DNA from: JAHOYW01 sp963664605
GTDB lineage: Bacteria; Verrucomicrobiota; Lentisphaeria; Victivallales; Victivallaceae
Length of the DNA: 64,000 nt
Assembly: GCA_963664605.1 (NCBI GenBank)
Contig: OY761536.1
Location: 2,666,001-2,730,000 of the forward strand
Direction of reading: 5' to 3'
The stretch's first letter is position 1; every line of letters starts with the position of its first letter. Positions 41,323-49,656 of the stretch are shown in pieces. The translations under genes and the position numbers were made by a program. Under the pieces are notes generated by a model. The model ran no database searches. It was given only the letters and a program-made list of their open reading frames with translations, and was not told the DNA's origin.

Positions 41323-43344
41323 ATGGCTAATTTTAAGCGTATTCCGGTGATGGTTGATGCAGCAACCGGGAAACAGATCGACGAATTTGGATCAGTTGTC
41401 CGTGACAACGATTTCTTTCGTTTGCTGTTTGATGAAACTGTGGTTTTGTGTTGTCAATTCTACGATGTAAGCTGGATTGACGGAGAAGCACAATTGACAG
41501 AACATTCAATAGACCCGGACCTGACACTTTCGGCTTTCGGGGATAATGAGTTTGATTATCTTACTTCTTTTATGTTCCTGAGCGAGCAAACAGAAGATGA
41601 GAACAACATGGTAAATATTGCTAGCGACTGGTTTGACGGCGCGACCGCTAATCCGGCAAACGGTCAATTAAGTTTTCGTATAAACACCAACACAACCCGT
41701 TTTGCTGAAGCATTGAACAGTTCAGGATTGCAAAATTTTTACTTTTGCATTACTGGAATCCCAAGCGGACAAACAGATAAGAGTGTTTTAGCATATTTTC
41801 GTTTCAAAGCTGAAAACCGTCCTAGTTCTTCAGTTGGGGCGCCAGTAAGCGGAGATCCGGAATACCTGAATTCACAAGAAGTTCAGGCATTAGTAAAGTC
41901 CGCCCCTATATTTCAATTTTCCATAGACGGCGCGACTGACTGGCACGATACACAAGTAGCGGCAGATAGATATTATCGTGAACAGCGAAACGGCGGCGAA
42001 TGGTCCGAAGCTATCGCGTTGATCAAGCCGACAGACGCTTTTGTCTATGTGGCTTACGCTTCTGATAACAGCGGCGCTGATTTCAATACAACACCATCCG
42101 ATGCATTAAAATACCGTGCGGAAATCCACGTTAGCGAGGAAATAGGAACTCCCTCCGCTTCCGATTTTTCCGCCTCGATATGGGTTAAGTATCTCGGCGA
42201 TACCGGGGCACAGGGGGAACAAGGCATTCAAGGAGAAGCAGGTATAGACGCTTTTGTTTATGTAGCCTACGCCTCTGACGATTCGGGTACAAACTGGAAT
42301 TTAACACCGTCCGTCAGCCTTAAATACCGTGCGGAAATCCATTCCATAACAGCCCTTACTCCGGTTGAAAGCGATTTCTCCGGCACGACATGGGTTAAGT
42401 ATCTCGGCGAGAATGGTACTGGAGTTGCTCCTCAAGGTACTTACAACAGCAGCACGACTTATACTTTAAATGATGGCGTAACTTACAATGGAAGCTATTA
42501 CCGTTCGCTGGTTTTAACTAATTTAGGACATCAGCCTGATACCAGCACAGGATACTGGCAGGAAATGGTCGCTAAAGGCGACACCGGGGAGCAAGGCGAA
42601 CAGGGTGAACAAGGCATCCAGGGGGAGCAAGGCGCTACCGGGACAAATATCTTAACCGCGATCAGCGGCTTTAGTTACCTTTTCCCTGACCCGGATTTTA
42701 CGGACTATGCCAATAGCGCCAATATTGAATCGAACCGGGGTGATTATGGAGCGGACGCGGCGCTCGTTTCTACTTCCAGTAATGAGCCTGTGGGATATCC
42801 GCTGTGCAAAATTCCCGCCGATACCGCAAGCCTGAAGTTCCGGGAAGTTTTCGAGCCTGAAAACGGCTACGGCTGGAATGGTGAAACTGTTATCTTCAAA
42901 GGCGAATTTAAAAAGATGGCAAATAATATCACCTGGAGTTCAGTTACAGCCGTGGACATAGGAACTTTTACCGCCCCGTCAGCCGAAACCCCGACCGGGG
43001 ACACCACGCTTGATTCTGCGGTTATCAGCAATATGAGTGACACCAGCGGTTTAGCGGCCGGTATGATTATCAGCGGTTCAGGCATCCCGTCCGGAGCGAC
43101 AATCGCCAGCGTTGACAGCAGTACGCAAATAACTATAAGTGATAACGCTACCGCTACCGCCAGTACCGTAAGTTTCACCTGTAAATCAACCGCTCCACAG
43201 CTTTATGAAGTAACTGTAAGCCTTGCGACTTTGGGGTTGGCAGTTGGTGATGTGGTTAATTTTGTCCAGCGTATTGACAGCTCCAGCACATACACCAACG
43301 ACATAGCGCTTGAATTTGCTGAAATCGAGGTAATCACGTCATGA
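41323..43344 (+). CDS. Collagen-like tail-fibre protein
   Basis: A 673-residue protein. Residues 1-185 form a beta-rich domain like phage baseplate/fibre N-termini. Two repeats follow (about 238-297 and 309-363), each beginning DAFVYVAYAS and ending WVKYLG. They are separated by Gly-x-x segments (GAQGEQGIQGEAG), with a second Gly-x-x block after residue 420 (GEQGEQGEQGIQGEQG). Between them, YNSSTTYTLNDGVTYNGSYY resembles chitin-binding-like modules of fibres, and the C-terminal ISGSGIPSGATIASVDSSTQ is a frequent fibre module. Together these indicate a receptor-binding fibre. Ribosome site AGGAGAAGGAG precedes the start. It overlaps the next gene by 4 nt. Confidence 0.75.
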   Translation: MANFKRIPVMVDAATGKQIDEFGSVVRDNDFFRLLFDETVVLCCQFYDVSWIDGEAQLTEHSIDPDLTLSAFGDNEFDYLTSFMFLSEQTEDENNMVNIASDWFDGATANPANGQLSFRINTNTTRFAEALNSSGLQNFYFCITGIPSGQTDKSVLAYFRFKAENRPSSSVGAPVSGDPEYLNSQEVQALVKSAPIFQFSIDGATDWHDTQVAADRYYREQRNGGEWSEAIALIKPTDAFVYVAYASDNSGADFNTTPSDALKYRAEIHVSEEIGTPSASDFSASIWVKYLGDTGAQGEQGIQGEAGIDAFVYVAYASDDSGTNWNLTPSVSLKYRAEIHSITALTPVESDFSGTTWVKYLGENGTGVAPQGTYNSSTTYTLNDGVTYNGSYYRSLVLTNLGHQPDTSTGYWQEMVAKGDTGEQGEQGEQGIQGEQGATGTNILTAISGFSYLFPDPDFTDYANSANIESNRGDYGADAALVSTSSNEPVGYPLCKIPADTASLKFREVFEPENGYGWNGETVIFKGEFKKMANNITWSSVTAVDIGTFTAPSAETPTGDTTLDSAVISNMSDTSGLAAGMIISGSGIPSGATIASVDSSTQITISDNATATASTVSFTCKSTAPQLYEVTVSLATLGLAVGDVVNFVQRIDSSSTYTNDIALEFAEIEVITS

Positions 43345-44021
43345 ATAAATTAATTATTCCTAATCATTTTCCAGTCAAGCGCGAAGGCCTTGTCGCCTGG
43401 TACAGCTATCGCAATTCAGGAAGCATCGCGACTACTGGAACGTGGAAAGATTATAGCGGCAATGCCAACGATGGGACGCTCAATAATGGTGCAGTTGTTA
43501 ACAATAAAGGGCTTAGCCTTAACGGTACATTAGATAATGTTCTCGTACCCTCGTCTGCCAGTATTGAATTTGGTAATGTTAGTTTTTCAATGTCAGCGTG
43601 GATAAAAATGACAACCGCCCTTACTAGTCAAATTTCTGTTATTTCTAATTACCATGGAACTACGGAATTTGTTTTACTGGGTTCATCAGGTGGTAACGCA
43701 TTTTGGCAAACAAGGGATAGTACAGGAAATCTTATATCGCTTAGTTGCGGTGCAACCGTTAATGATAATGAATGGCATTATTTATCAGGTATTCGGGATA
43801 CAACAAATAATCTTATAAAACTATATGTTGATGGAATTTTAGAAAATAGTGCAGTTGATACAAGAACAGGGAATTTTATTAGTAGTAACAATCAGTATCA
43901 AATCGGTTCAGGTAATAATAGCTTTTATTTTCCTGGGTTTATAGACGATGTAATGATATTTAATCGCGATCTGCCGCCCGGAGAAATAAAAGCAAACTAT
44001 TTAAAAAACAAGAGGAATTAA
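43341..44021 (+). CDS. LamG-domain protein of the fibre cassette
   Basis: A 226-residue protein, nearly all one LamG jelly roll: GLVAWYSYRNSG, WKDYSGNANDGTLNNG, FSMSAWIKM, EWHYLSGIRD, IKLYVDG, YQIGSGNN and FPGFIDDVMIFNRDLPPGEIKANY are the successive strands of the family. It binds sugars or peptides and probably acts at a fibre tip. No signal peptide, consistent with a virion protein. Start overlaps the fibre stop (ATGA). Confidence 0.8.
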   Translation: MNKLIIPNHFPVKREGLVAWYSYRNSGSIATTGTWKDYSGNANDGTLNNGAVVNNKGLSLNGTLDNVLVPSSASIEFGNVSFSMSAWIKMTTALTSQISVISNYHGTTEFVLLGSSGGNAFWQTRDSTGNLISLSCGATVNDNEWHYLSGIRDTTNNLIKLYVDGILENSAVDTRTGNFISSNNQYQIGSGNNSFYFPGFIDDVMIFNRDLPPGEIKANYLKNKRN

Positions 44022-44023
44022 TT

Positions 44024-44482
44024 ATGGCTAAGTTAAAATATTATCAACTGGCAGTTAAGAATGGAACTTTCAAAAAGCTTGTGTCACCAGGCAGTTCAAC
44101 AATCAGTCAAATGATCCTGGACGGCTGGAATTTTTACGGCTATGACAATGAGGCGGATATTCCGGCAAACCCAATACTCGACAATGGAGAAGTCCGGGAA
44201 ATGAGCACAGCAGAGATAGAAACAGCAGAACAAGCAAATAAGCTTGCCCGAGCTGTCTTTATGGCAAAGGAAATTATCGAAGCTATTGAGGCTGTAGACC
44301 AGGAAAACAATAATACAGCCTTAAGCGACAAACTGCAAGCGGTTTTATCAAACTCTCCGGAATTCAGTATATACTGGAGCGCTTACAACGATGCAATTGA
44401 TCTTGAGCATTCATTATGCGTACAGGCATTAGCAAACTTTACTGCTGCCGAAATAGAAGCCTTAAAACTAAAAATATCATAG
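44024..44482 (+). CDS. Hypothetical protein, possible tail-fibre assembly factor
   Basis: A 152-residue acidic protein without signal or membrane segments. The N-terminal half is beta-rich (YYQLAVKNGTFKKL, GWNFYGYDNEADIPAN) and the C-terminal half is helical (AEIETAEQANKLARAVFMAK; ALANFTAAEIEALKLKIS). Small acidic proteins in this position often are fibre-assembly chaperones, but no motif proves it. It starts 2 nt after the LamG gene. Confidence 0.5.
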   Translation: MAKLKYYQLAVKNGTFKKLVSPGSSTISQMILDGWNFYGYDNEADIPANPILDNGEVREMSTAEIETAEQANKLARAVFMAKEIIEAIEAVDQENNNTALSDKLQAVLSNSPEFSIYWSAYNDAIDLEHSLCVQALANFTAAEIEALKLKIS

Positions 44483-44494
44483 GAAAAAGTTACT

Positions 44495-44899
44495 ATGACA
44501 GATGAATATATAAAAATCGTAAAACTCCGGGATATATGTATAGACTATGAACTCGAAGCACATGAAGGATTTTTTCTTTGTCCGGTCGATAAACTTGAAG
44601 AAATTTATAACGGCTGCGGCCCGGATTGGCTCCCTGAGTTTTTCAGGGATAAATTAAGCGCTTATCTTGAGTTTTTTGAACCGGCATTTCTGGAACATGA
44701 TTTTTCATTCGAATGTTCCGACAGAACCCGTAAAGGATTTGATGTTGTTAACAAACGCCTTCACCGCAACTGCAAAAAACTTATAACTGCCCGCTACAGT
44801 TGGTGGACAGAACCACTGTCCAAAGCTCGACGTTATCTGCAGGCATGGGAAATATACCGCGCCTGTGCTGATTTCGGCTGGTCTGCATGGCTGGATTAA
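44495..44899 (+). CDS. Phage-type phospholipase A2-like HD-motif protein
   Basis: A 134-residue protein. The segment YNGCGPDWLPEFF followed by FEPAFLEHDFSFE matches the small phage proteins with an N-G-C-G and A-x-x-x-H-D pattern, distantly like phospholipase A2 (His-Asp dyad). Such proteins occur beside tail and lysis genes; their biochemical role is unproven. The C-terminal part contains a helical KARRYLQAWEIY. It lies 12 nt after the previous gene and 28 nt before the holin-like gene. Confidence 0.6.
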   Translation: MTDEYIKIVKLRDICIDYELEAHEGFFLCPVDKLEEIYNGCGPDWLPEFFRDKLSAYLEFFEPAFLEHDFSFECSDRTRKGFDVVNKRLHRNCKKLITARYSWWTEPLSKARRYLQAWEIYRACADFGWSAWLD

Positions 44900-44927
44900 A
44901 TAAAAAAATAAATGAACGAGGTTTAAT

Positions 44928-45164
44928 GTGACTCAGCAGGAAAAAATAGAGATTGCTAAACTTGTAGCATGGGAAGTTAATCAGGATAAATCATGTCCTC
45001 ATGGTATAGATTCTGATACAGCCGCCAGCCTGAAAGAGTTCGCGGCTACCTGGCAGTCCGGCAAAAAAACCGCTTTGATAACTTTTGTCGCGGGAATTGT
45101 TGCCGGCCTGGGTACACTAATAACTTTGGGAATAGTAAAAAGACTGGAGATGTTATTTAAATGA
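44928..45164 (+). CDS. Small one-TM protein, holin-like
   Basis: A 78-residue protein from a GTG start (ribosome site GAGG about 7 nt upstream). One hydrophobic segment at about 47-70 is preceded by an amphipathic cytoplasmic part and followed by a short basic tail. Size and position just before a lipoprotein suggest a holin, but this is by analogy. It overlaps the next gene by 4 nt (ATGA). Confidence 0.5.
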   Translation: MTQQEKIEIAKLVAWEVNQDKSCPHGIDSDTAASLKEFAATWQSGKKTALITFVAGIVAGLGTLITLGIVKRLEMLFK

Positions 45165-45346
45165 AAAAAATACTATTAAGCGCCCTGCCATTATTAATAT
45201 TAACCGGCTGCGCTACGGAATACTACCCGCCGCGAAAAGGCGAAAAACAAGGAGCTGTAAAACGTAAAGGTTTTGTTTCATGGTCAAATGGCATCGGGAA
45301 AAATTTACCGTTGGCTAATCCATCATTTTCTGTTATAGGAAAATAA
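45161..45346 (+). CDS. Small lipoprotein, spanin-like candidate
   Basis: A 61-residue protein with a lipoprotein signal (lipobox LILTGC, Cys at about 17) and a short basic mature part (YYPPRKGEKQGAVKRKG). An outer-membrane lipoprotein next to a holin-like protein could be the o-spanin of a lysis cassette, although no i-spanin overlaps it, so this remains a guess. Confidence 0.55.
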   Translation: MKKILLSALPLLILTGCATEYYPPRKGEKQGAVKRKGFVSWSNGIGKNLPLANPSFSVIGK

Positions 45347-45356
45347 GTATTTTTCA

Positions 45357-45438
45357 TCCACGGATTTCATTGTTCTTCACTATTTTTTTTAACCTTTTTT
45401 ATTTAGTGAAGATTAGTGTTTATCCGTGGATTTTTCTT
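45357..45438. repeat. Long inverted repeat / terminator after the cassette
   Basis: Outer arms ATCCACGGAT (45357-45366) and ATCCGTGGAT (45422-45431), inner arms CTTCACT (45375-45381) and AGTGAAG (45406-45412), with T-rich tail TTTTTC(T). It probably ends transcription of the tail cassette, and its CCACGGAT...AGTGAAGATTAGTG sequence resembles a common dispersed intergenic repeat. Confidence 0.6.
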
Positions 45439-45511
45439 TTTTTATCTATTTTTTTAATTTTGAGCTGGCATTATTGATAATTCAGGGTATAATAAGAGCT
45501 CATTGTTTTGA

Positions 45512-45585
45512 GGCGTGGTAGCCAAGCGGTTAGGCAGTGGTCTGCAAAACCATCTAGATCGGTTCGACTCCGTTCCACGCCTCCA
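45512..45585 (+). tRNA. tRNA-Cys (GCA)
   Basis: The acceptor GGCGTGG (45512-45518) pairs with CCACGCC (45575-45581). The discriminator is T, as expected for Cys, and CCA is encoded (45583-45585). The anticodon stem GTGGT/ACCAT encloses loop CTGCAAA with anticodon GCA. The T-loop TTCGACT is normal. It lies directly upstream of the tyrosine integrase gene and is the probable integration target. Confidence 0.95.
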
Positions 45586-45700
45586 TTTTAAACTCAAAAT
45601 CTCCACAAAAGTACCATTCAGTACCGTTTTCGACTTTCAAAAGTTAAAAAAACAGATTATATTAGCCATATCCGATACTTTTTAACTTATAGGGTAAAAC

Positions 45701-47005
45701 ATGGCTGAAAAAACTATCAAACTTGACATTGGAACAATTTACAAGAAGAACTCTAAAGGCAGTTATTACTTCAGGTATCAGATTAATGGTCAACGTAAAG
45801 CAGTCAGCTTAAAAACTAAAAATCAGAAGGAAGCTATTGCAAAAGCCGGAGAACTGCTTCCGGTTGTAAAAGCAACCACGACGGAAGTCATCTCAGCACA
45901 TGTCAAGCATGCCAGAGATTTAGCTGCCAAGAAGAAAACTCTTATGTTATCCAATGTCTGGGATATTTATTCACAACATCCAGACAGAGCTACTCCTTCA
46001 ACCGTTAGTGAACAAAATGCTTATAAATCCACATTAAATGAATTTATCGACTTTGTTGATAATGCTCAAACCGATTTAAACGATATCACACCGGAAATAA
46101 CAAATAAATTTGCAGACTCCTTACGCAACAATGAAATTTCTGTAGAAACTCATAATCGTAAAATAAGACGTCTCAAAAGAATATTTGAGACATTGAAAGA
46201 ATATCGTAAAAATAACAATCCATTTCTAGCCACATCACTCAGACGTAAAATGCGTGAAGAACAAGATAACATAATTAAACGCCAATCATTTACCAAGGAA
46301 CAAGAAATTGAAATATTAAAAGTACTTTCAGACGATATTCATAGTGTCAAAAATAAACCGGAAATCCGAGTCATTTATTATTTGGGAATGTTTACTGGGC
46401 AACGGCTAAAGGATTGTGTTTTACTACGCTGGGATAAAGTGGATCTGAACCGGAAACGGATTTGGGTAAAACAATTTAAGACTGGAAAAGAAGTCTCTAT
46501 CCCTATGTCCCAACAACTCTTTGATGTCTTGCAAAATGCCCAGGCATGGAGGACTAACTATTACGTATGTCCAAATGTCGCAAAACGTTATAATGGACTT
46601 GATAGAAATGGCAAAAATATCGGTGCAAACTTGGTCAATATTGACGTGTTGCGGGTCATCAAATGGATTGGCCTGGAACCATCGGTTGCAGTCCATGGTC
46701 GCAAAAAGAAAGTTACTGTTTATGGCTTTCATTCCCTCAGGCACAGCTTTGCCTCGCATTGCGCGGAGGCCGGAGTTCCCAAAGCGGTAGTCTTATCTAT
46801 TCTTGGAGCTAACTCGGACGTCATAGACAAATATTATACGCATATCGGTGAACAAGCCCAGGAGAAAGCTATCCAATCCCTATTCGGCAACGACAACACT
46901 GTTTCTGACCGCGAAATAATCAATAGAGCATTGGCGTTAATTAATGAGCTAAAAGATAAAAGTAAAGTTGTTCATAGAATCGAAGATATTCTTAGAAACG
47001 CTTAA
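45701..47005 (+). CDS. Tyrosine recombinase/integrase
   Basis: A 434-residue site-specific recombinase. The N-terminal about 150 residues form an SAM-like core-binding domain after a basic arm-binding region (GSYYFRYQINGQRKAVSLKTK). The catalytic domain has Arg in TGQRLKDCVLLRW, a Lys in VKQFKTGKEVS, HSLRHSFASHC (His-x-x-Arg), and the nucleophile Tyr in YYTHIGEQAQ. The start is 115 nt after tRNA-Cys, and the intervening stretch has GTACCATTCAGTACC repeats that may be arm sites. It would drive insertion into the tRNA 3' end. Confidence 0.93.
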   Translation: MAEKTIKLDIGTIYKKNSKGSYYFRYQINGQRKAVSLKTKNQKEAIAKAGELLPVVKATTTEVISAHVKHARDLAAKKKTLMLSNVWDIYSQHPDRATPSTVSEQNAYKSTLNEFIDFVDNAQTDLNDITPEITNKFADSLRNNEISVETHNRKIRRLKRIFETLKEYRKNNNPFLATSLRRKMREEQDNIIKRQSFTKEQEIEILKVLSDDIHSVKNKPEIRVIYYLGMFTGQRLKDCVLLRWDKVDLNRKRIWVKQFKTGKEVSIPMSQQLFDVLQNAQAWRTNYYVCPNVAKRYNGLDRNGKNIGANLVNIDVLRVIKWIGLEPSVAVHGRKKKVTVYGFHSLRHSFASHCAEAGVPKAVVLSILGANSDVIDKYYTHIGEQAQEKAIQSLFGNDNTVSDREIINRALALINELKDKSKVVHRIEDILRNA

Positions 47006-47132
47006 AGACCATCTGTGTGTAATACCCAGTACACTCGAATTATTGAATTTCAACTCTATAACTGATACAAGTAACTGACAATATTTCATAATAATGGATA
47101 ATAAAATTTTAGAGAATATACTTTTCTGTTAT

Positions 47133-47219
47133 TATGGTATTATGGTAAAATACTGTTTTTAATTATAAAAATATGGTTTATTTTTTATTTATTACTGTCT
47201 TTTTATTATATTTTATGGT
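47133..47219. repeat. TATGGT iteron-like repeats
   Basis: Four TATGGT copies lie at 47133, 47141, 47172 and 47214, three followed by A/T-rich TAAA or TTTA, within an AT-rich 296-bp gap before the RepA-like gene. Repeats in front of a Rep gene are typical iterons or autoregulatory sites, but the spacing (8, 31, 42 bp) is irregular, so this is tentative. Confidence 0.4.
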
Positions 47220-47301
47220 AAATTATTGTATTAAATATGCATTTTTTTATATTAAAATATATGATTTAAGCTCAAAATATCATTAAAAACAGGTAACCGT
47301 A

Positions 47302-49485
47302 ATGAAAAAAGCCTCAAATACACACTGGTCAAACGAAACCTTATTAAAGTTTTTAACAGAATACTTCAAAGATAAAGAGGTGAAAACATGCAACAGAAAA
47401 TTTGTGAATTTTCTGATATTACAATCCAAGCTGGAAAAGAAACTGATTGAAATCACAAATCAAAAGAAATTTAAAAGGATTTTTACAAATGAGATAATGG
47501 CGAAAATTCATGCAGAAACTAATGAAAGTACTGATGACATAAGAGAAAAACTGTATTATGATGGTGATTACAATATAAATGATTTTTTAAAATCGTTCAA
47601 GAGGAGTACTTCTGATTTTAGCGGTAAAGCCTGGAAGAGCCGATTGAGTAAAATTCAAGACAGAGGTTGTCTTAGAGTTCCTCTTTATGCACTCGCCACC
47701 GGGCTTTCGTATGAAGATGCAGTAAGGAGTCTAGCTAAGGTATTAGGTCTGGAATATAAAGATTTTAAGGACGTTTCAATTCCTAAAAATCCAGGATGTG
47801 ACTTGGTGGCTAGGATAGAATATCATTTTGAAGATGAAAATAATCAAGAATATTTTACAGTTGGAAATTTTTCAATGACTGGTCAAAAAGTTTTATTACC
47901 AGTAACTTCTTCATATCCTCCATTTATCCCTCCTGATATTATGCCGCTTCTGAACCTAAGTTTTGTTGAATATAACTCTCAATCAGATATCTTCTTGACG
48001 GATTCTATCCCCTTATCAGATATTTTGCATAATGAATACCTTTCATATTTTCGTAAAAAACGTTTGGAAGAAGGCAAACAATTCTGGGATAGAGAACGAG
48101 ATGAATACATAAGAGCAAAGCATAGAGCTAGTGATATCACAAGTGGCCGGTTAGGTTCACTGATAGGCAAATGCGAAGAAATAATAAATAAAATTAATGA
48201 ATTAACAGAAATAAAATACTATACCAATTCTTCAAATATTTATCAATATACTGACCTGGTATGGAGTTCATGGTGGGGAAATTTTGATTACCTTGACCAA
48301 ATAGATTGGAGTCCATTAAAAGGTAGAAATATTTATTATGTGCAGTATGGAGAACAGGATGAAAAAACATTATTTGATAATTTATTAGCTCTATATGTAA
48401 GCTTGCGTAAGCTTGAAGCAACAACAATAAAGTTCATTTATGTTCCTTCAATAGTAGATGTTCAAAATCCCGAATGTAATCATATTAAGATTATGTCTCC
48501 CGATGATTTATTATACGAAGCATTTATTTCTGGAGTTACAAAAATACCAGAAGTATTAAAAGAAGAGGCTACCGAAGTTATCAACAAAAGACTTACAAAA
48601 ACCAGAGACAGATTTTTAATAGATCCAATAATCAGTAGACAAGCATTGATCATATTAACTGCAAAAACTGGTGTCGGCAAAAGTTGGCAAGCTTTAACTT
48701 TAGCATATGCTTTGGCAACTAAAGGTAAATTATTCAACGGATGGAAAGTAAAACATACTTGTAAGGTTTTATATATCTGTGATGAAGAATTAGACCATGA
48801 TACACGAAAAGAGCGCTGTAAAATTCTTTCAAAAATGTATGATTACGATGAAAAAACAGGAAATCTTACCATACAGCCAGTAAGTGGCTTTGATCTGAAC
48901 CAAGAAACGTACCAGAAGCGTGTAGAAAAATATTTACATGATTGCCAAATATCTGGCGGTAGCAATGGGCAGCCAGTTAAACTTTTAATACTTGACCACT
49001 TAACCAAACTAGCTCATCGAGCTACCCAACAAGAAAATTGGGTAAAACTAAGACCATGGTTTAAAAAATTAAAAGAAAAAGATATTTCTGTTTTGCTTGT
49101 TCATCATTTGAATAGTATAGGAGAAATACATGGTTCTCAGTTCATTGAAAATGATGCTACTGTTCATATACACTTAAACAAAATAATTCATCAGAAAAAT
49201 TTAATTATTGATGTCATTGTATCCAAAAATACTAGGGCAAAAGATCAACCAGTTCCATGTCGTATACAATTAATAAATGGAAGAAAAAAAGCATTATGGA
49301 AAGAAATTAAAAATCCAGAACTGGAATTGAAGTGGAAAATTGATAATAATGAAAAGATAGAGAAAATAAGAGAATTAAAAATAAATAAAGAAATGACTTG
49401 GCCACAAATTGCTGATGCATTCGGCGTAAGTTTAAGTACAATTGAAAAATATTATCAAAAAAATAGAGAATCAATATTTTCTTAG
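47302..49485 (+). CDS. RepA-like AAA helicase with degenerate TOPRIM-like region and C-terminal HTH
   Basis: A 727-residue protein. The N-terminal about 300 residues are unclear. WSPLKGRNIYYVQYGEQDEKT (about 340-360) matches the TOPRIM entry strand (WSPLKGR-V) but has YGEQ where the catalytic Asp pair would be, so primase activity is doubtful. From about 445 an AAA_25/RepA-type ATPase follows: Walker A TAKTGVGKS, CDEELDHDTR, LLILDHLTKLAH as Walker B, and LLVHHLNSIGEIHGSQF. The C-terminal WPQIADAFGVSLSTIEKYYQ is an HTH. It probably loads as replicative helicase or initiator. The gene is AT-rich compared with the flanks. Confidence 0.8.
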   Translation: MKKASNTHWSNETLLKFLTEYFKDKEVKTCNRKFVNFLILQSKLEKKLIEITNQKKFKRIFTNEIMAKIHAETNESTDDIREKLYYDGDYNINDFLKSFKRSTSDFSGKAWKSRLSKIQDRGCLRVPLYALATGLSYEDAVRSLAKVLGLEYKDFKDVSIPKNPGCDLVARIEYHFEDENNQEYFTVGNFSMTGQKVLLPVTSSYPPFIPPDIMPLLNLSFVEYNSQSDIFLTDSIPLSDILHNEYLSYFRKKRLEEGKQFWDRERDEYIRAKHRASDITSGRLGSLIGKCEEIINKINELTEIKYYTNSSNIYQYTDLVWSSWWGNFDYLDQIDWSPLKGRNIYYVQYGEQDEKTLFDNLLALYVSLRKLEATTIKFIYVPSIVDVQNPECNHIKIMSPDDLLYEAFISGVTKIPEVLKEEATEVINKRLTKTRDRFLIDPIISRQALIILTAKTGVGKSWQALTLAYALATKGKLFNGWKVKHTCKVLYICDEELDHDTRKERCKILSKMYDYDEKTGNLTIQPVSGFDLNQETYQKRVEKYLHDCQISGGSNGQPVKLLILDHLTKLAHRATQQENWVKLRPWFKKLKEKDISVLLVHHLNSIGEIHGSQFIENDATVHIHLNKIIHQKNLIIDVIVSKNTRAKDQPVPCRIQLINGRKKALWKEIKNPELELKWKIDNNEKIEKIRELKINKEMTWPQIADAFGVSLSTIEKYYQKNRESIFS

Positions 49486-49550
49486 ATATCAGTTGGCTCA
49501 ATACCTCTGTATTGACCCTATGTAATTCTAAGAATATTCCGGTAAATATA

Positions 49551-49573
49551 CGCCCAGAGCGGGCGAGTTTTTA
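49551..49573 (+). terminator. Terminator of the RepA-like gene
   Basis: Stem CGCCC-AGAGC-GGGCG (49551-49565) followed by AGTTTTTATC. It sits between convergent genes, 66 nt after the RepA-like stop. Confidence 0.75.
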
Positions 49574-49609
49574 TCTCTTTTTGAAAATCAAGGTCATTAC
49601 AACAGACAT

Positions 49610-49647
49610 GTCACCTTCAGCAGCATATATATGCTGCTGAAGGTGAC
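49610..49647. repeat. Perfect 38-bp palindrome
   Basis: A perfect inverted repeat with 19-bp arms, beginning GTCACCTTCAGCAGCATAT and reading the same on the opposite strand. It lies 10 nt past the stop of the minus-strand HTH gene, between two convergent genes. With T-rich sequence on the plus side (TCTTTTTAC) it may be a bidirectional terminator, though the length also suits a protein-bound site. Confidence 0.7.
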
Positions 49648-49656
49648 TACCTCTTT

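Noticed and set aside
38034..45346. A complete prophage
   Set aside because: No terminase, portal, capsid, tape-measure or tail-sheath gene is present; only fibre and lysis-like genes.
38034..45346. A diversity-generating retroelement acting on the fibre genes
   Set aside because: No reverse transcriptase gene and no template/variable repeat pair were found; the 14-bp GGCGGGGATTGTTC repeat is too short and not A-biased.
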